DNA of 64,000 nt from NCBI RefSeq assembly GCF_042679565.1, contig NZ_JBHTMY010000002.1, forward strand, positions 186,001-250,000. The letters are read 5' to 3'. This document shows positions 51,075 through 59,878 of this stretch, piece by piece; position 1 is the first letter of the stretch, and every line of letters begins with the position of its first letter. Below the pieces are notes generated by a model, which was not told where the DNA came from, did no database searches, and saw only the letters and a program-made list of their open reading frames with translations. The translations under genes and the position numbers were made by a program. Source of the DNA: Namhaeicola litoreus. GTDB taxonomy: Bacteria; Bacteroidota; Bacteroidia; Flavobacteriales; Flavobacteriaceae.

Positions 51075-53810
51075 TTAGAAATTGCCAACAACCCAAGATA
51101 CATAATACTGCGAACCAACGAATCCTGTACCAAACGCGGTAAAGTAATCTTGACCAAAGATATTGGATGCCCCAACTTTGATAGTCGATTTGAGCGATGG
51201 CATTGCATAGTTTACCTGTGCATCCATGGTGTGGTAAGCAGGAACGTCTCCATCCCCAAAAGTACCTTGCCAGAAATAAGCATCACTCCATCTCCAGGCA
51301 ATATTAAAACCTAAGTTTTCATAAACATTCGCATTACCGAACATCATTTTCACCTTGTGTTCTGGGGTGTTAAAACTAGTTCTGAAATCAGGGTATTTTT
51401 CCTGGTCAAAATCTTGTTTTGCATATGTGTAGTTACCAGATATATCATAATTACCAAAAACTTTGGTCGAAAGTGATATAGATCCACCATAAGAATTTAC
51501 GTCGGCATCAGAATTTGTATAGGTTTGATAAACTTCAAAATCTCCAAATTGCAAGGCAGCCAAGGATAAAGCATTATCCCCCACAGTGCCGTATAAGGGA
51601 ACAAGGACATTTTCATTAGAAATGAAATCTTTATACTTGTTATAATAGGCGTTTAAATCAACGATGACCCTATTAAATTTCCCTCTATAGCCTAATTCAA
51701 ATGAAGTTACCTGTTCTGGTTTTACCAAATTGATATTTGAGGCTTGAGGGGCACCGGCCTGGACTGAACTTACCGTAAATGAATTTTCATAGGCTTGTCT
51801 TCCTACAACATTTACTTGAGCTGGAACCCCCAAATTTTGACCACTTTGTGAAACATCGTAAGTTCTTACATCACGGTCTAAATTTGTTTTGGCAGCTCCA
51901 ACAAGAACTGCGGCACCTGCATCCAAACCAATGAATAAATCTTGTGTAGTAGGATTTCTGAATCCTGTTTGAATAGATCCTCTAAAATTGTGATTTTGAG
52001 TCTCACCAGCGGTATAACCGAGAGAAAGTCTTGGTGAAAAGAAACCATCAAACAATTCAGATTTATCATAACGTACAGAAGCAGTAAGTTTTAATCGTTC
52101 TTCGGCTAAGAACTTTTTCTGTAATTGCGTATAAGCACCGTATTCTGAATAGTCAATTGGTCCATCCTTATCTGTATAAATAGAACCTTTTGAATTTAAT
52201 TCATACATTCTATAAGACCCACCAACTTGAATATCTGCCCAATCCCATAAATGGCTAAAATTATAATTTGCATCACCGTGATAAAACTTTGATTCATCCT
52301 GAAATTTAGATCCTGTACTAAAATCCGGATCTTTTATGATCTCGTTAAATGCATTCTTGAATTCCGGTGATCCCGGTTCAAATCGGCCAGTATCCGCAGC
52401 GGCTCTAGCAGCCTTGTGGGCTTCATCTTCAGTCGCTCCTCCCAATGTTGCCCCAGCGAATGTATTGATATACTCTCCAAACCACTGTCTGTCTGATTTC
52501 CAGCGTCTGTTGATATTAACCCCTGTAAACACCATATCATATGAGTCTCCAGCGTCATCAGCAACAACATATCCTCTAACAAAGAAATTGTTACTTCTCA
52601 CCTCAATTTTATGCTGCTGCATATTAAAGTTTTTAATATTGTATCGGTTCGTTCCTTGGTAGATGGTATTTCCAGACCCGTATTTTCCTACATAAGAAAA
52701 CTCAATATCATTTTCCCAAGGTCTGATATACACACCCCAATCAGCCTTAAAGCTTTCTGCATTATAATTGGTTAGAGTAGTTTCACGGTAACCTGTTCGA
52801 CTTACCACGACATCTGGAATTATGCCAAGACCACCAGAAGCTGCTCTGATGTTTGTTGATACTTCATCTCCATATACATTCAGACCATCGTAGTTATAGT
52901 CTTCTCTTGTATTTCCTTTGATAAATCTATCTACCATGTTGTCGGCATGCCAGTCTGTTCCTTTTAAATATCCAATGTTAATTTTTGCAGCAATTTTTTC
53001 ATTGAATTTAACACCATATCTTGCACTAACATCGTAAAAGAAATTGGTTCCTGCCACATCTTGCGAAGTTACGCCTGCTTTTACACTGGCACTTACACCG
53101 TGGAAATCAAACGGATTTTTACTCGTCATGAAGAGAATTCCATTAAAGGCGTTGGCACCGTAAAGGGCTGAAGATGCACCTGGCAGTAATTCTATACTGT
53201 GCACATCTGTTTCTGTCATTCCCAATAAATTTCCTAAAGGAAAGTTCAATGCCGGTGCAGAATTATCCATTCCGTCCACCAACTGCATAAAACGTGTATT
53301 AGAAAAAGTCGAAAAACCTCTTGTGTTAATCGATTTAAACGTCAAACTGTTGGTATTGATATCTACCCCTTTCAAATTTTCAAGTCCATCATAAAAATCT
53401 GGTGAAGCAGTATTTTTGATATCTTTTAAAGACATCGTCTCTACTGTTACGGGTGATTCAAATATTCTTTCAGGTGTTCTCGACGCAGAAACGACTACTT
53501 CATCTAAAGTAGTTTGACTTTCTTGTAAAACGATTGTAATTTCTTCGTCCGCATTCGTTACCTCGTATGTATTGCGATCGTAACCAACCGAAGTAAATTC
53601 TAGTGTAAATGGTGGTGTCGCGGTCGTATTTACTGAAAATAACCCGTCAAAATCAGTTGAAGCACCCGTAGATCCTCCAATAATTTTTACATTCACGCCG
53701 GGTATCGGCTCATTATTTACGGCATCGACTACTTTTCCGGATACTTGCGTTTGAGCGTACGTAATCGCAAAAGCGAAAAAGGCCATCAATGTCAATAAGA
53801 TAGATTTCAT
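51075..53810 (-). CDS. TonB-dependent receptor with carboxypeptidase-like N-terminal domain
   Basis: A 911-residue outer-membrane receptor. The signal peptide is MKSILLTLMAFFAFAITYAQ. Residues about 22-105 are the CarboxypepD_reg-like beta domain (VSGKVVDAVNNEPIPGVNVK), followed by a plug (VVVSASRTPERIFESPVTVE, SINTRGFSTFSNTRFMQLVD, LLPGASSALYGANAFNGILF) and a 22-strand barrel ending YVSWVVGNF. ATG at 53810 is preferred over TTG three codons earlier. No SusD-like partner is present; the partner gene is the SGNH lipoprotein. The transported substrate is unknown. Confidence 0.93.
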   Translation of the reverse strand: MKSILLTLMAFFAFAITYAQTQVSGKVVDAVNNEPIPGVNVKIIGGSTGASTDFDGLFSVNTTATPPFTLEFTSVGYDRNTYEVTNADEEITIVLQESQTTLDEVVVSASRTPERIFESPVTVETMSLKDIKNTASPDFYDGLENLKGVDINTNSLTFKSINTRGFSTFSNTRFMQLVDGMDNSAPALNFPLGNLLGMTETDVHSIELLPGASSALYGANAFNGILFMTSKNPFDFHGVSASVKAGVTSQDVAGTNFFYDVSARYGVKFNEKIAAKINIGYLKGTDWHADNMVDRFIKGNTREDYNYDGLNVYGDEVSTNIRAASGGLGIIPDVVVSRTGYRETTLTNYNAESFKADWGVYIRPWENDIEFSYVGKYGSGNTIYQGTNRYNIKNFNMQQHKIEVRSNNFFVRGYVVADDAGDSYDMVFTGVNINRRWKSDRQWFGEYINTFAGATLGGATEDEAHKAARAAADTGRFEPGSPEFKNAFNEIIKDPDFSTGSKFQDESKFYHGDANYNFSHLWDWADIQVGGSYRMYELNSKGSIYTDKDGPIDYSEYGAYTQLQKKFLAEERLKLTASVRYDKSELFDGFFSPRLSLGYTAGETQNHNFRGSIQTGFRNPTTQDLFIGLDAGAAVLVGAAKTNLDRDVRTYDVSQSGQNLGVPAQVNVVGRQAYENSFTVSSVQAGAPQASNINLVKPEQVTSFELGYRGKFNRVIVDLNAYYNKYKDFISNENVLVPLYGTVGDNALSLAALQFGDFEVYQTYTNSDADVNSYGGSISLSTKVFGNYDISGNYTYAKQDFDQEKYPDFRTSFNTPEHKVKMMFGNANVYENLGFNIAWRWSDAYFWQGTFGDGDVPAYHTMDAQVNYAMPSLKSTIKVGASNIFGQDYFTAFGTGFVGSQYYVSWVVGNF

Positions 53811-53928
53811 ATAGTTCAAATTGTAGTTAAAGTGGCGAAAAATACAATTTTTTCGGAATATCGTGATTATCCTATGATAAAAATCAGGAAAAAATAAAAT
53901 TATTTACCTTAATTATGACATTCATAAT

Positions 53929-56619
53929 TTATTTTATGATCAGTTTCCTTGTAGAATTTTGATTTCCTCTTGAGACTTTAACAAAATAAATCCCTTTCCC
54001 AACTCCTGGAATTAGGATTTTCTCTCTAAATAGAATTTCCTGTGTATTGTATCTTTTTTGTATGATTTCTCTTCCTAGCATATCATATATTATGATACTC
54101 ACATCACTGATTTGATCTGAAGAAAAGGTTATGGTAAAATAATTTTCTGCAGGATTAGGATAAATATTGAAATTTTCAAGTTCAAATTCATTGTTGCTCA
54201 ATACTTCTTCATTTGTACAAATGTTCAAATTCCAACCGATAATGGAACCTATATCGTCAACCGCATTATCGATGACGCGCAATCTCCATATTCCGAAAGC
54301 GTCATCACCATTAAAAACTTGCAGGTCATCCTGAGGCTTAATTCTCCCCTCAATACTGGGCAGGGTAAGACTGCAAATAATTTCACTTCCATCATTTGTA
54401 AAAGTAGCCCCTAAATTATTATACTCAGGCCCAAAACATTGATTTCTTAAAAGCGCAATACTTTTCCCTGAGGGGCTTATCAAATCTAGCTGTAAATCGT
54501 TTACAAAGGCGTGCTCAATGTTAACAGATACTTCAAGTCTGTCGATAATTAAACTATTAGGCACATTTAATTGAGATATTACACCTGTCAGGTTATTATC
54601 AGGAATCTTTTTAGGAACGTCAGTAGAAACAAAACTGTTGCAATCTTCGACAAATGTCCCAATTGAAAATGCTTTTTTATTCACAGAATAAAAAATATTA
54701 TTTGCCGCGGCTACCATTATATAACAAACAGGGTAACCTGTATTCGGTACCTGAATGCTTTCTTCGCCATCATTTGGCGTGTTTAGTTTTAGTGGCTCAC
54801 TAAATGTAAGTCCGCCATCTGTAGATAAGAAAATATTGACATTGGCAGCATTAATATTGCTCCCTGTTGTTCCAGCCACATTCCACTTTATAATCTGTGA
54901 ACTATTTTTCTCCCAAAAGAGATTTTCCTCGTTTTGAGAAGTTACAACAAAAGGCCCAGCAGCATCTGAAATCGTAACTTTCATGTCATCTGAGGCCGAT
55001 TGCCCTCCTTCTTCATTATTATCTCTAACGGTAAGTGTAAAGTTTAAATTTCTGGCAACGCTTGGTGTAACTTCCCAGGTTGTAGATAAATTGCCTGAAA
55101 CAACTGTTTTCAAATCAGGCATATAGCGATTCGGACTTTCCTTTGGATTTACGGAACGATACAAGGCCCCGCTTGTTGCTGTCGAACTTGGTGGAACAGT
55201 GGTTGCCCCTGCGTCTATTTGCTCCCAGCAATATGAAATCGGGTCATTATCTGCATCACTTCCCGATCCTCTTAAAACATAAGGAGTCGATTTTGGTATG
55301 GTAAAATCTGATCCGGCATTAGCCAAGGGTACGTTTCGATTCTGGGTGAGATTTGTAAAAGCGGCACAAGTACTTCTACCTGCACTGACATTATTCCAAA
55401 TTTCTTTGATACTTATGGTATGAAAATATAAATCACTGTTTCCTTGTACATTCTGCGGAGCACATAAACCCGCATAAGCCATAAGCGTAGATCCGCTTCC
55501 AGGCTCTACCGACGTAGTTGCATTTCTTGTATCCCCACCACAATTAATCGCAGTCCCATTAAATGTATGGTTTGCCCCTAACTGATGACCAAATTCATGA
55601 GCTACAAAATCAAAGTAATACCTATCGCCCACCGGATTACTTGAACCGGTAACTCCTTTAGCCTTTGAACTGGTGCAAGCCGAGGCCAAGGAAGCTAAAC
55701 CTCCTCCTCCAGTGCTAAATACATGACCAATATCGTAATTCGTTGTACCGATAACATTATCGATATTGGTTTGATTTTCATTTAACATGGTACTTCCTGA
55801 ATTATTGGTATATGGGTCTGTGGAACCGTCTAAATAAATCAATTGATCAATACCTGGAATAATCTGAAAACGAATCGATAAATCATTTTCGTAGATTTCA
55901 TTAATTCTACTGATAGCGAGTACCATTTCTGCTAAAATCAATACTTTTTTCTGTTGATCACTTGCGTTTTGAGCACCTGCCCGATCAATGTGAAACTGCG
56001 CATACTCACCCGTACATGCCAAAGCCAAACGGAAAGTTCGCATTCTTAAATCGTTAAAATTTTTGGCCAGAACAGCTTTCTGTTGAACGGATTCTAGACT
56101 TTCTGTTTGACACAAAAAATCATTTGCCAAATTTTTCAGATCGGATCTTTTGTAAGAAATATAGGTATTTTGATCTTGAGAACTTGGTTCTATAAACTGA
56201 ATACTTCTTTTACTATCCATCACCATGGCATGCAAACCCTCAGGTGTAAAAGAAAGTCTTACCCGTTTGGAAGAATCCTTACTCTTTCCTTGATAACTTC
56301 GAATTTCAGGATATTTTTTTTGCAAATCCGGATGAATAACTTCGCTATCTGTCAATTCAAAAACTTCATATTCTCCCTCGGAAACAGGCAATTTAAAATC
56401 AAAACTTTCTTTGATCCCTTTGCTTACAATTTGCTTTTGAATCAGACTTGTATTTAATTCATATACTTTATAAATAGATGGTTCTGGTTTATCTTGAAAC
56501 AATTCTCCCTTTGAGTCGGCAGCAGATAACTCCTTCCAATTGCCCATTGTTTGTCCGAAGAAATTAAGGGAATATAAGAGGGGTAGAATTAGTACGTAGC
56601 AATTTATTCTTCTAATCAT
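53929..56619 (-). CDS. Secreted reprolysin-like metallopeptidase with P domain and T9SS tail
   Basis: An 896-residue secreted protease. After a signal peptide (MIRRINCYVLILPLLYSLNF) and a propeptide to about 190, the catalytic domain holds HEFGHQLGANH (His341, Glu342, His345, His351). Then come an Ig/PKD-like region (ANAGSDFTIPKSTPYVLRGS), a proprotein convertase P domain (about 655-805, DLQLDLISPSGKSIALLRNQ) and a T9SS sorting tail (IYPNPAENYFTITFSS onward) ending RKLIIK. It is likely released or surface-attached by the T9SS to digest external protein. Confidence 0.93.
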   Translation of the reverse strand: MIRRINCYVLILPLLYSLNFFGQTMGNWKELSAADSKGELFQDKPEPSIYKVYELNTSLIQKQIVSKGIKESFDFKLPVSEGEYEVFELTDSEVIHPDLQKKYPEIRSYQGKSKDSSKRVRLSFTPEGLHAMVMDSKRSIQFIEPSSQDQNTYISYKRSDLKNLANDFLCQTESLESVQQKAVLAKNFNDLRMRTFRLALACTGEYAQFHIDRAGAQNASDQQKKVLILAEMVLAISRINEIYENDLSIRFQIIPGIDQLIYLDGSTDPYTNNSGSTMLNENQTNIDNVIGTTNYDIGHVFSTGGGGLASLASACTSSKAKGVTGSSNPVGDRYYFDFVAHEFGHQLGANHTFNGTAINCGGDTRNATTSVEPGSGSTLMAYAGLCAPQNVQGNSDLYFHTISIKEIWNNVSAGRSTCAAFTNLTQNRNVPLANAGSDFTIPKSTPYVLRGSGSDADNDPISYCWEQIDAGATTVPPSSTATSGALYRSVNPKESPNRYMPDLKTVVSGNLSTTWEVTPSVARNLNFTLTVRDNNEEGGQSASDDMKVTISDAAGPFVVTSQNEENLFWEKNSSQIIKWNVAGTTGSNINAANVNIFLSTDGGLTFSEPLKLNTPNDGEESIQVPNTGYPVCYIMVAAANNIFYSVNKKAFSIGTFVEDCNSFVSTDVPKKIPDNNLTGVISQLNVPNSLIIDRLEVSVNIEHAFVNDLQLDLISPSGKSIALLRNQCFGPEYNNLGATFTNDGSEIICSLTLPSIEGRIKPQDDLQVFNGDDAFGIWRLRVIDNAVDDIGSIIGWNLNICTNEEVLSNNEFELENFNIYPNPAENYFTITFSSDQISDVSIIIYDMLGREIIQKRYNTQEILFREKILIPGVGKGIYFVKVSRGNQNSTRKLIIK

Positions 56620-56635
56620 AAAAACTCAGCTGATA

Positions 56636-56643
56636 CAAATCTA
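56636..56643 (-). promoter_or_regulatory. -7 box for the M12-type protease gene
   Basis: The minus strand reads TAGATTTG, matching TAnnTTTG, 16 bases upstream of the ATG at 56619. Confidence 0.5.
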
Positions 56644-56676
56644 AAAAAATAATCGGTTAAACTTTTAATTAGACCT

Positions 56677-56684
56677 TACCTTTG
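56677..56684 (+). promoter_or_regulatory. -7 box for the lipoprotein gene
   Basis: TACCTTTG followed by C is a full match to TAnnTTTG, 12 bases before the ATG at 56697; this decides against the TTG start at 56682. Confidence 0.6.
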
Positions 56685-56696
56685 CATAAAAAAATA

Positions 56697-57218
56697 ATGA
56701 AGATTCTTTTTTCTCTTTTAATTTTACTTTCCCTAACAAATTGTAAAACAACAAAATATTTGGGGCAAAACGCGCAAAATGAAGCACATAGTTTAACGCT
56801 TGATCATTGTCCGGATGGTGGCTCCTGTAAAATTTCTGTAATTAAAAACAAAGAATTACACTTAAAAACGGATGAATTTGGCATGAATTATCCGGAAATC
56901 ATCGAAGGGGAAAATTACATTTTTGAATACATCTTCTCAAAAAACACTGATTATGCAGATGGAAATTACAAAGAAATTGTGCTATTCGAACTACCAAAAA
57001 ACGAAATAAGTTTACTTTTGCAGGATGAAAATTTACAAAAAGTGAATTTATTGTATGGTAGATTATGCTATTGTAAAGGTGAATCTGGTTATGAAAAAGT
57101 TTTAAGGGGCAAACTAGACCTCAAAAGAAACAATAGCGAAGTAATAATAAAATTAGAATTTAATACTGATTTGCCACAGGTAATAAAAACCATTGAAGAG
57201 GTCATTATTTTGCCCTAA
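56697..57218 (+). CDS. Hypothetical lipoprotein
   Basis: A 173-residue protein with a lipoprotein signal (MKILFSLLILLSLTNC, lipid-carrying Cys16) followed by KTTKYLGQN. The mature part is predicted mostly beta, with a Cys-containing loop (DHCPDGGSCKISV) and a second pair (GRLCYCKGESG) that may form disulfides. No family is recognised. It is followed by ribF 7 bases after its stop, an odd partner for a secreted protein; co-transcription seems likely but no shared role is clear. Confidence 0.75.
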   Translation: MKILFSLLILLSLTNCKTTKYLGQNAQNEAHSLTLDHCPDGGSCKISVIKNKELHLKTDEFGMNYPEIIEGENYIFEYIFSKNTDYADGNYKEIVLFELPKNEISLLLQDENLQKVNLLYGRLCYCKGESGYEKVLRGKLDLKRNNSEVIIKLEFNTDLPQVIKTIEEVIILP

Positions 57219-57225
57219 ACATTGT

Positions 57226-58155
57226 ATGAGAGTTCATCAAAGTATCATAGATTTTTCAAAAAAAAATATCCCTACTGTGCTGACCATTGGCACTTTTGAC
57301 GGTGTGCATATTGGACACCAAAAAATAATTGAGCGGTTAAACGAATTAAAAAAGGAATCCCTTTACAGCGCCATTTTAACTTTCTATCCCCATCCCAGAA
57401 GAGTTTTGGGCAAAGAAAACCAAATTCAAATGCTCAATTCTTTTCAAGAAAAAAAAGATCTTCTTGCCATGTACAAATTAGATCATCTCATAGTTGAACC
57501 TTTTACAGAACGATTTTCACAAACTTCAGCTGAAGATTTTGTTAGAAATATTTTAGTTAACGAACTTAATGTCAAGAAACTTGTTATTGGCCATGACCAT
57601 AAATTTGGAAAGAATAGAGAGGGTGATTTTGACAAACTTGTTGAACTGTCGAGGGTCTATGATTTTGCAGTGGAAGAAATTCCCTCACAAGATATTGAGA
57701 ATATAGCTGTAAGCTCCACTAAAATTCGAAAAGCACTTTTGGCAGGAGATGTATTACTCGCCAATCGTTATTTGGGCTATCCTTATATCCTGAGTGGGAA
57801 AGTTGTGAAAGGCCATGGTATAGGTAGAACGATTAATTTTCCTACGATCAATATACAAATAGAGGAAGATTACAAACTCATTCCTAAAAACGGTGTGTAT
57901 ATAGTAAGAACTGAATACAATGGGATAAAAATGTTTGGATTGATGAACATTGGAACCAGACCAACATTAAATGGTCAAAACCGATCAATAGAAGTTTATC
58001 TTTTAGATTTTAGCGGAGATCTATACGGCAAAATACTGAGAGTCGAAATACTGAATCGCCTGCGCGACGAGACCAAATTCGATTCTATCGATGGATTGAA
58101 AAAACAAATTGCCGTAGATGAAATTCTGGCTAGAGAATGGTTGAGAAATAGATAA
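57226..58155 (+). CDS. ribF: Bifunctional riboflavin kinase/FAD synthetase
   Basis: Makes FMN from riboflavin and then FAD. The 309-residue protein has the N-terminal nucleotidyltransferase domain (TIGTFDGVHIGHQKII, VIGHDHKFGKNREGD, VSSTKIRKALLAGD) and the C-terminal flavokinase domain (GHGIGRTINFPTINI, GLMNIGTRPT, VEVYLLD-type IEVYLLDFSGDLYG). ATG at 57226 is chosen over upstream ATG 57193, which lies inside the lipoprotein gene and gives a non-family extension. Confidence 0.96.
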   Translation: MRVHQSIIDFSKKNIPTVLTIGTFDGVHIGHQKIIERLNELKKESLYSAILTFYPHPRRVLGKENQIQMLNSFQEKKDLLAMYKLDHLIVEPFTERFSQTSAEDFVRNILVNELNVKKLVIGHDHKFGKNREGDFDKLVELSRVYDFAVEEIPSQDIENIAVSSTKIRKALLAGDVLLANRYLGYPYILSGKVVKGHGIGRTINFPTINIQIEEDYKLIPKNGVYIVRTEYNGIKMFGLMNIGTRPTLNGQNRSIEVYLLDFSGDLYGKILRVEILNRLRDETKFDSIDGLKKQIAVDEILAREWLRNR

Positions 58156-58194
58156 AATCTAAAAACAAGCCCTAATTAGTCTCAATTCATTGTT

Positions 58195-58202
58195 TATATT
58201 TG
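58195..58202 (+). promoter_or_regulatory. -7 box for serS
   Basis: TATATTTG followed by CC matches TAnnTTTG, 24 bases before the serS ATG at 58227. Confidence 0.6.
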
Positions 58203-58226
58203 CCCCACATTTCAAATTTATTTCCC

Positions 58227-59501
58227 ATGCTCACATTGGCTTTTATCAGAGAAAATAAAGATCTAGTTTTAAAAGGTTTAGTAAAAAGAAACTTTAAAAA
58301 CGCTAGTACCATCATTGATGAAGTAATAAAAAAAGATAGTTTAAGACGTGAAACACAGGCTAAATTGGATCAGGTTCTGGCTGAGAGCAATAAGATATCA
58401 AAGGATATTGGACAATTCTTCAAATCTGGCGAAACCCATAAGGCCAATTTACTCAAAGAAAAAACAACCAAATTAAAAGCCGTTTCAAAAGATTTAAGTG
58501 ATGCCTTAGCCGCTGCTGAGCATGAGCTCAATGAGTTGCTCTACCAAATTCCTAATATTCCAAACGAAATTGTTCCTGTGGGTAAAACACCTGAGGAAAA
58601 TGTAGAAGTATACAAGGAAGGAGAAATTCCAAAATTATACAAAGATGCTGCACCTCATTGGGATTTAGCAAAAAAATATGATATCATAGATTTTGATTTA
58701 GGGAATAAAATTACGGGTGCCGGTTTTCCTGTATATAAAGGTAAAGGTGCCAAATTACAGAGAGCTTTGATCAGTTATTTTTTAGATAAAAACACAGCTG
58801 CCGGATACACAGAAGTGCAACCTCCCTTATTGGTAAACGAAGCTTCAGGTTTTGGTACCGGTCAATTGCCCGATAAAGAGGGGCAAATGTATGAAGTGGG
58901 TATTGATCAATTGTACTTGATCCCAACCGCAGAAGTTCCTTTGACCAACTTTTTTAGAAATGAATTGTTGAAAGAATCTGATCTTCCGATAGGATTAACT
59001 GCATATACACCTTGTTTTAGAAGAGAAGCGGGATCTTATGGTGCGCATGTAAGAGGGTTGAACCGTTTACATCAGTTTGATAAAGTTGAGATTGTGCGTG
59101 TAGAACATCCAAATAATTCTTATCAAGCTCTGGAGAATATGGTAGAACACGTGAAAGGTATTTTACAAGATTTGAAATTGCCTTTTAGAATTTTAAGATT
59201 GTGTGGTGGAGACATGGGCTTTACATCGGCCTTAACTTACGACTTTGAAGTTTATTCTACTGCCCAAGAAAGATGGCTTGAAATCAGCTCAGTATCTAAC
59301 TTCGAAACTTTTCAGGCGAACAGACTTAAGTTAAGATTTAAAAATAATGAAGGTAAAAGTGAATTAGCACATACGCTAAACGGATCTTCATTGGCTTTAC
59401 CCAGAGTTTTAGCCGGAATTTTAGAAAATTATCAAACCGAAAAAGGAATCGAAATACCTGATGTATTGAAACCGTATACCGGTTTTGACCTAATCGACTA
59501 A
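58227..59501 (+). CDS. serS: Serine-tRNA ligase
   Basis: Charges tRNA-Ser with serine. The 424-residue class II synthetase has the N-terminal coiled-coil arm that grips the tRNA long arm (about 25-105), motif 1 and 2 regions (TPCFRREAGSYGAHVRGLNR) and motif 3 (ALPRVLAGILENYQ). The TAEVPLTNFFRNELL block is typical of SerRS. ATG 58227 is chosen as it follows a good -7 box; the frame upstream is part of that promoter. Confidence 0.97.
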   Translation: MLTLAFIRENKDLVLKGLVKRNFKNASTIIDEVIKKDSLRRETQAKLDQVLAESNKISKDIGQFFKSGETHKANLLKEKTTKLKAVSKDLSDALAAAEHELNELLYQIPNIPNEIVPVGKTPEENVEVYKEGEIPKLYKDAAPHWDLAKKYDIIDFDLGNKITGAGFPVYKGKGAKLQRALISYFLDKNTAAGYTEVQPPLLVNEASGFGTGQLPDKEGQMYEVGIDQLYLIPTAEVPLTNFFRNELLKESDLPIGLTAYTPCFRREAGSYGAHVRGLNRLHQFDKVEIVRVEHPNNSYQALENMVEHVKGILQDLKLPFRILRLCGGDMGFTSALTYDFEVYSTAQERWLEISSVSNFETFQANRLKLRFKNNEGKSELAHTLNGSSLALPRVLAGILENYQTEKGIEIPDVLKPYTGFDLID

Positions 59502-59504
59502 AAA

Positions 59505-59528
59505 ATAGAAGCCTTAAGCGGCTTCTAT
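59505..59528 (-). terminator. Terminator over the stop of the 44-residue gene
   Basis: ATAGAAGCC - TTAAGC - GGCTTCTAT, a perfect 9-base stem containing the small gene's stop codon, with a minus-strand T run after it (plus AAAAA at 59501-59505). On the plus strand it may also stop serS. Confidence 0.75.
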
Positions 59529-59648
59529 CAGTCTTTTGTAGTGATGCATTTCAGTTAAATCCTTATAATAAGCATTTAATTGGCCTTTTCTCATGTGGTT
59601 TGTAGCTCTTTCTTTGGCCTTGTCGTAGAATTTGATTAGTTCGTTCAT
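59514..59648 (-). CDS. Small 44-residue conserved-type protein
   Basis: A 44-residue soluble, basic and helical protein starting MNELIKFYDKAKERATNHMR and ending MHHYKRLIEAA. The pattern of a Lys/Arg/His-rich helix pair resembles short hypothetical proteins seen after serS in other flavobacteria, though I cannot name a family. A good terminator covers its stop codon on the right strand, which supports that it is expressed. No clear -7 box was found in the region upstream (59649-59878), which is AT-rich and otherwise empty. Confidence 0.6.
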   Translation of the reverse strand: MNELIKFYDKAKERATNHMRKGQLNAYYKDLTEMHHYKRLIEAA

Positions 59649-59878
59649 GTCTTTATTTTTTGGGTTGTTGTTTTGTTATTGGGTATATCTAAAAAGACTG
59701 CCCAATTAGAATAACGTTACATTTGGCCATTTATTTTATAATTAATTTAACATTCTTCGTGTTTTTTGTTTTTTCGATACATTTTTTCATCAATCTATCC
59801 TAAATTCATAATAATTTATACAAAACTTTAAATAGCATATCCAACTTTTGTTTTTCTAAATTTTCCGACCTTTACCAG

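Noticed and set aside
53929..56619. Second, separate gene for the P domain and C-terminal tail
   Set aside because: The frame is continuous from the signal peptide to the sorting tail and the domain order is common in secreted Bacteroidetes proteases.
56682..56696. TTG start of the lipoprotein gene five codons upstream
   Set aside because: These bases form part of the TACCTTTG -7 box and its spacer; the ATG at 56697 gives a standard lipoprotein signal peptide.
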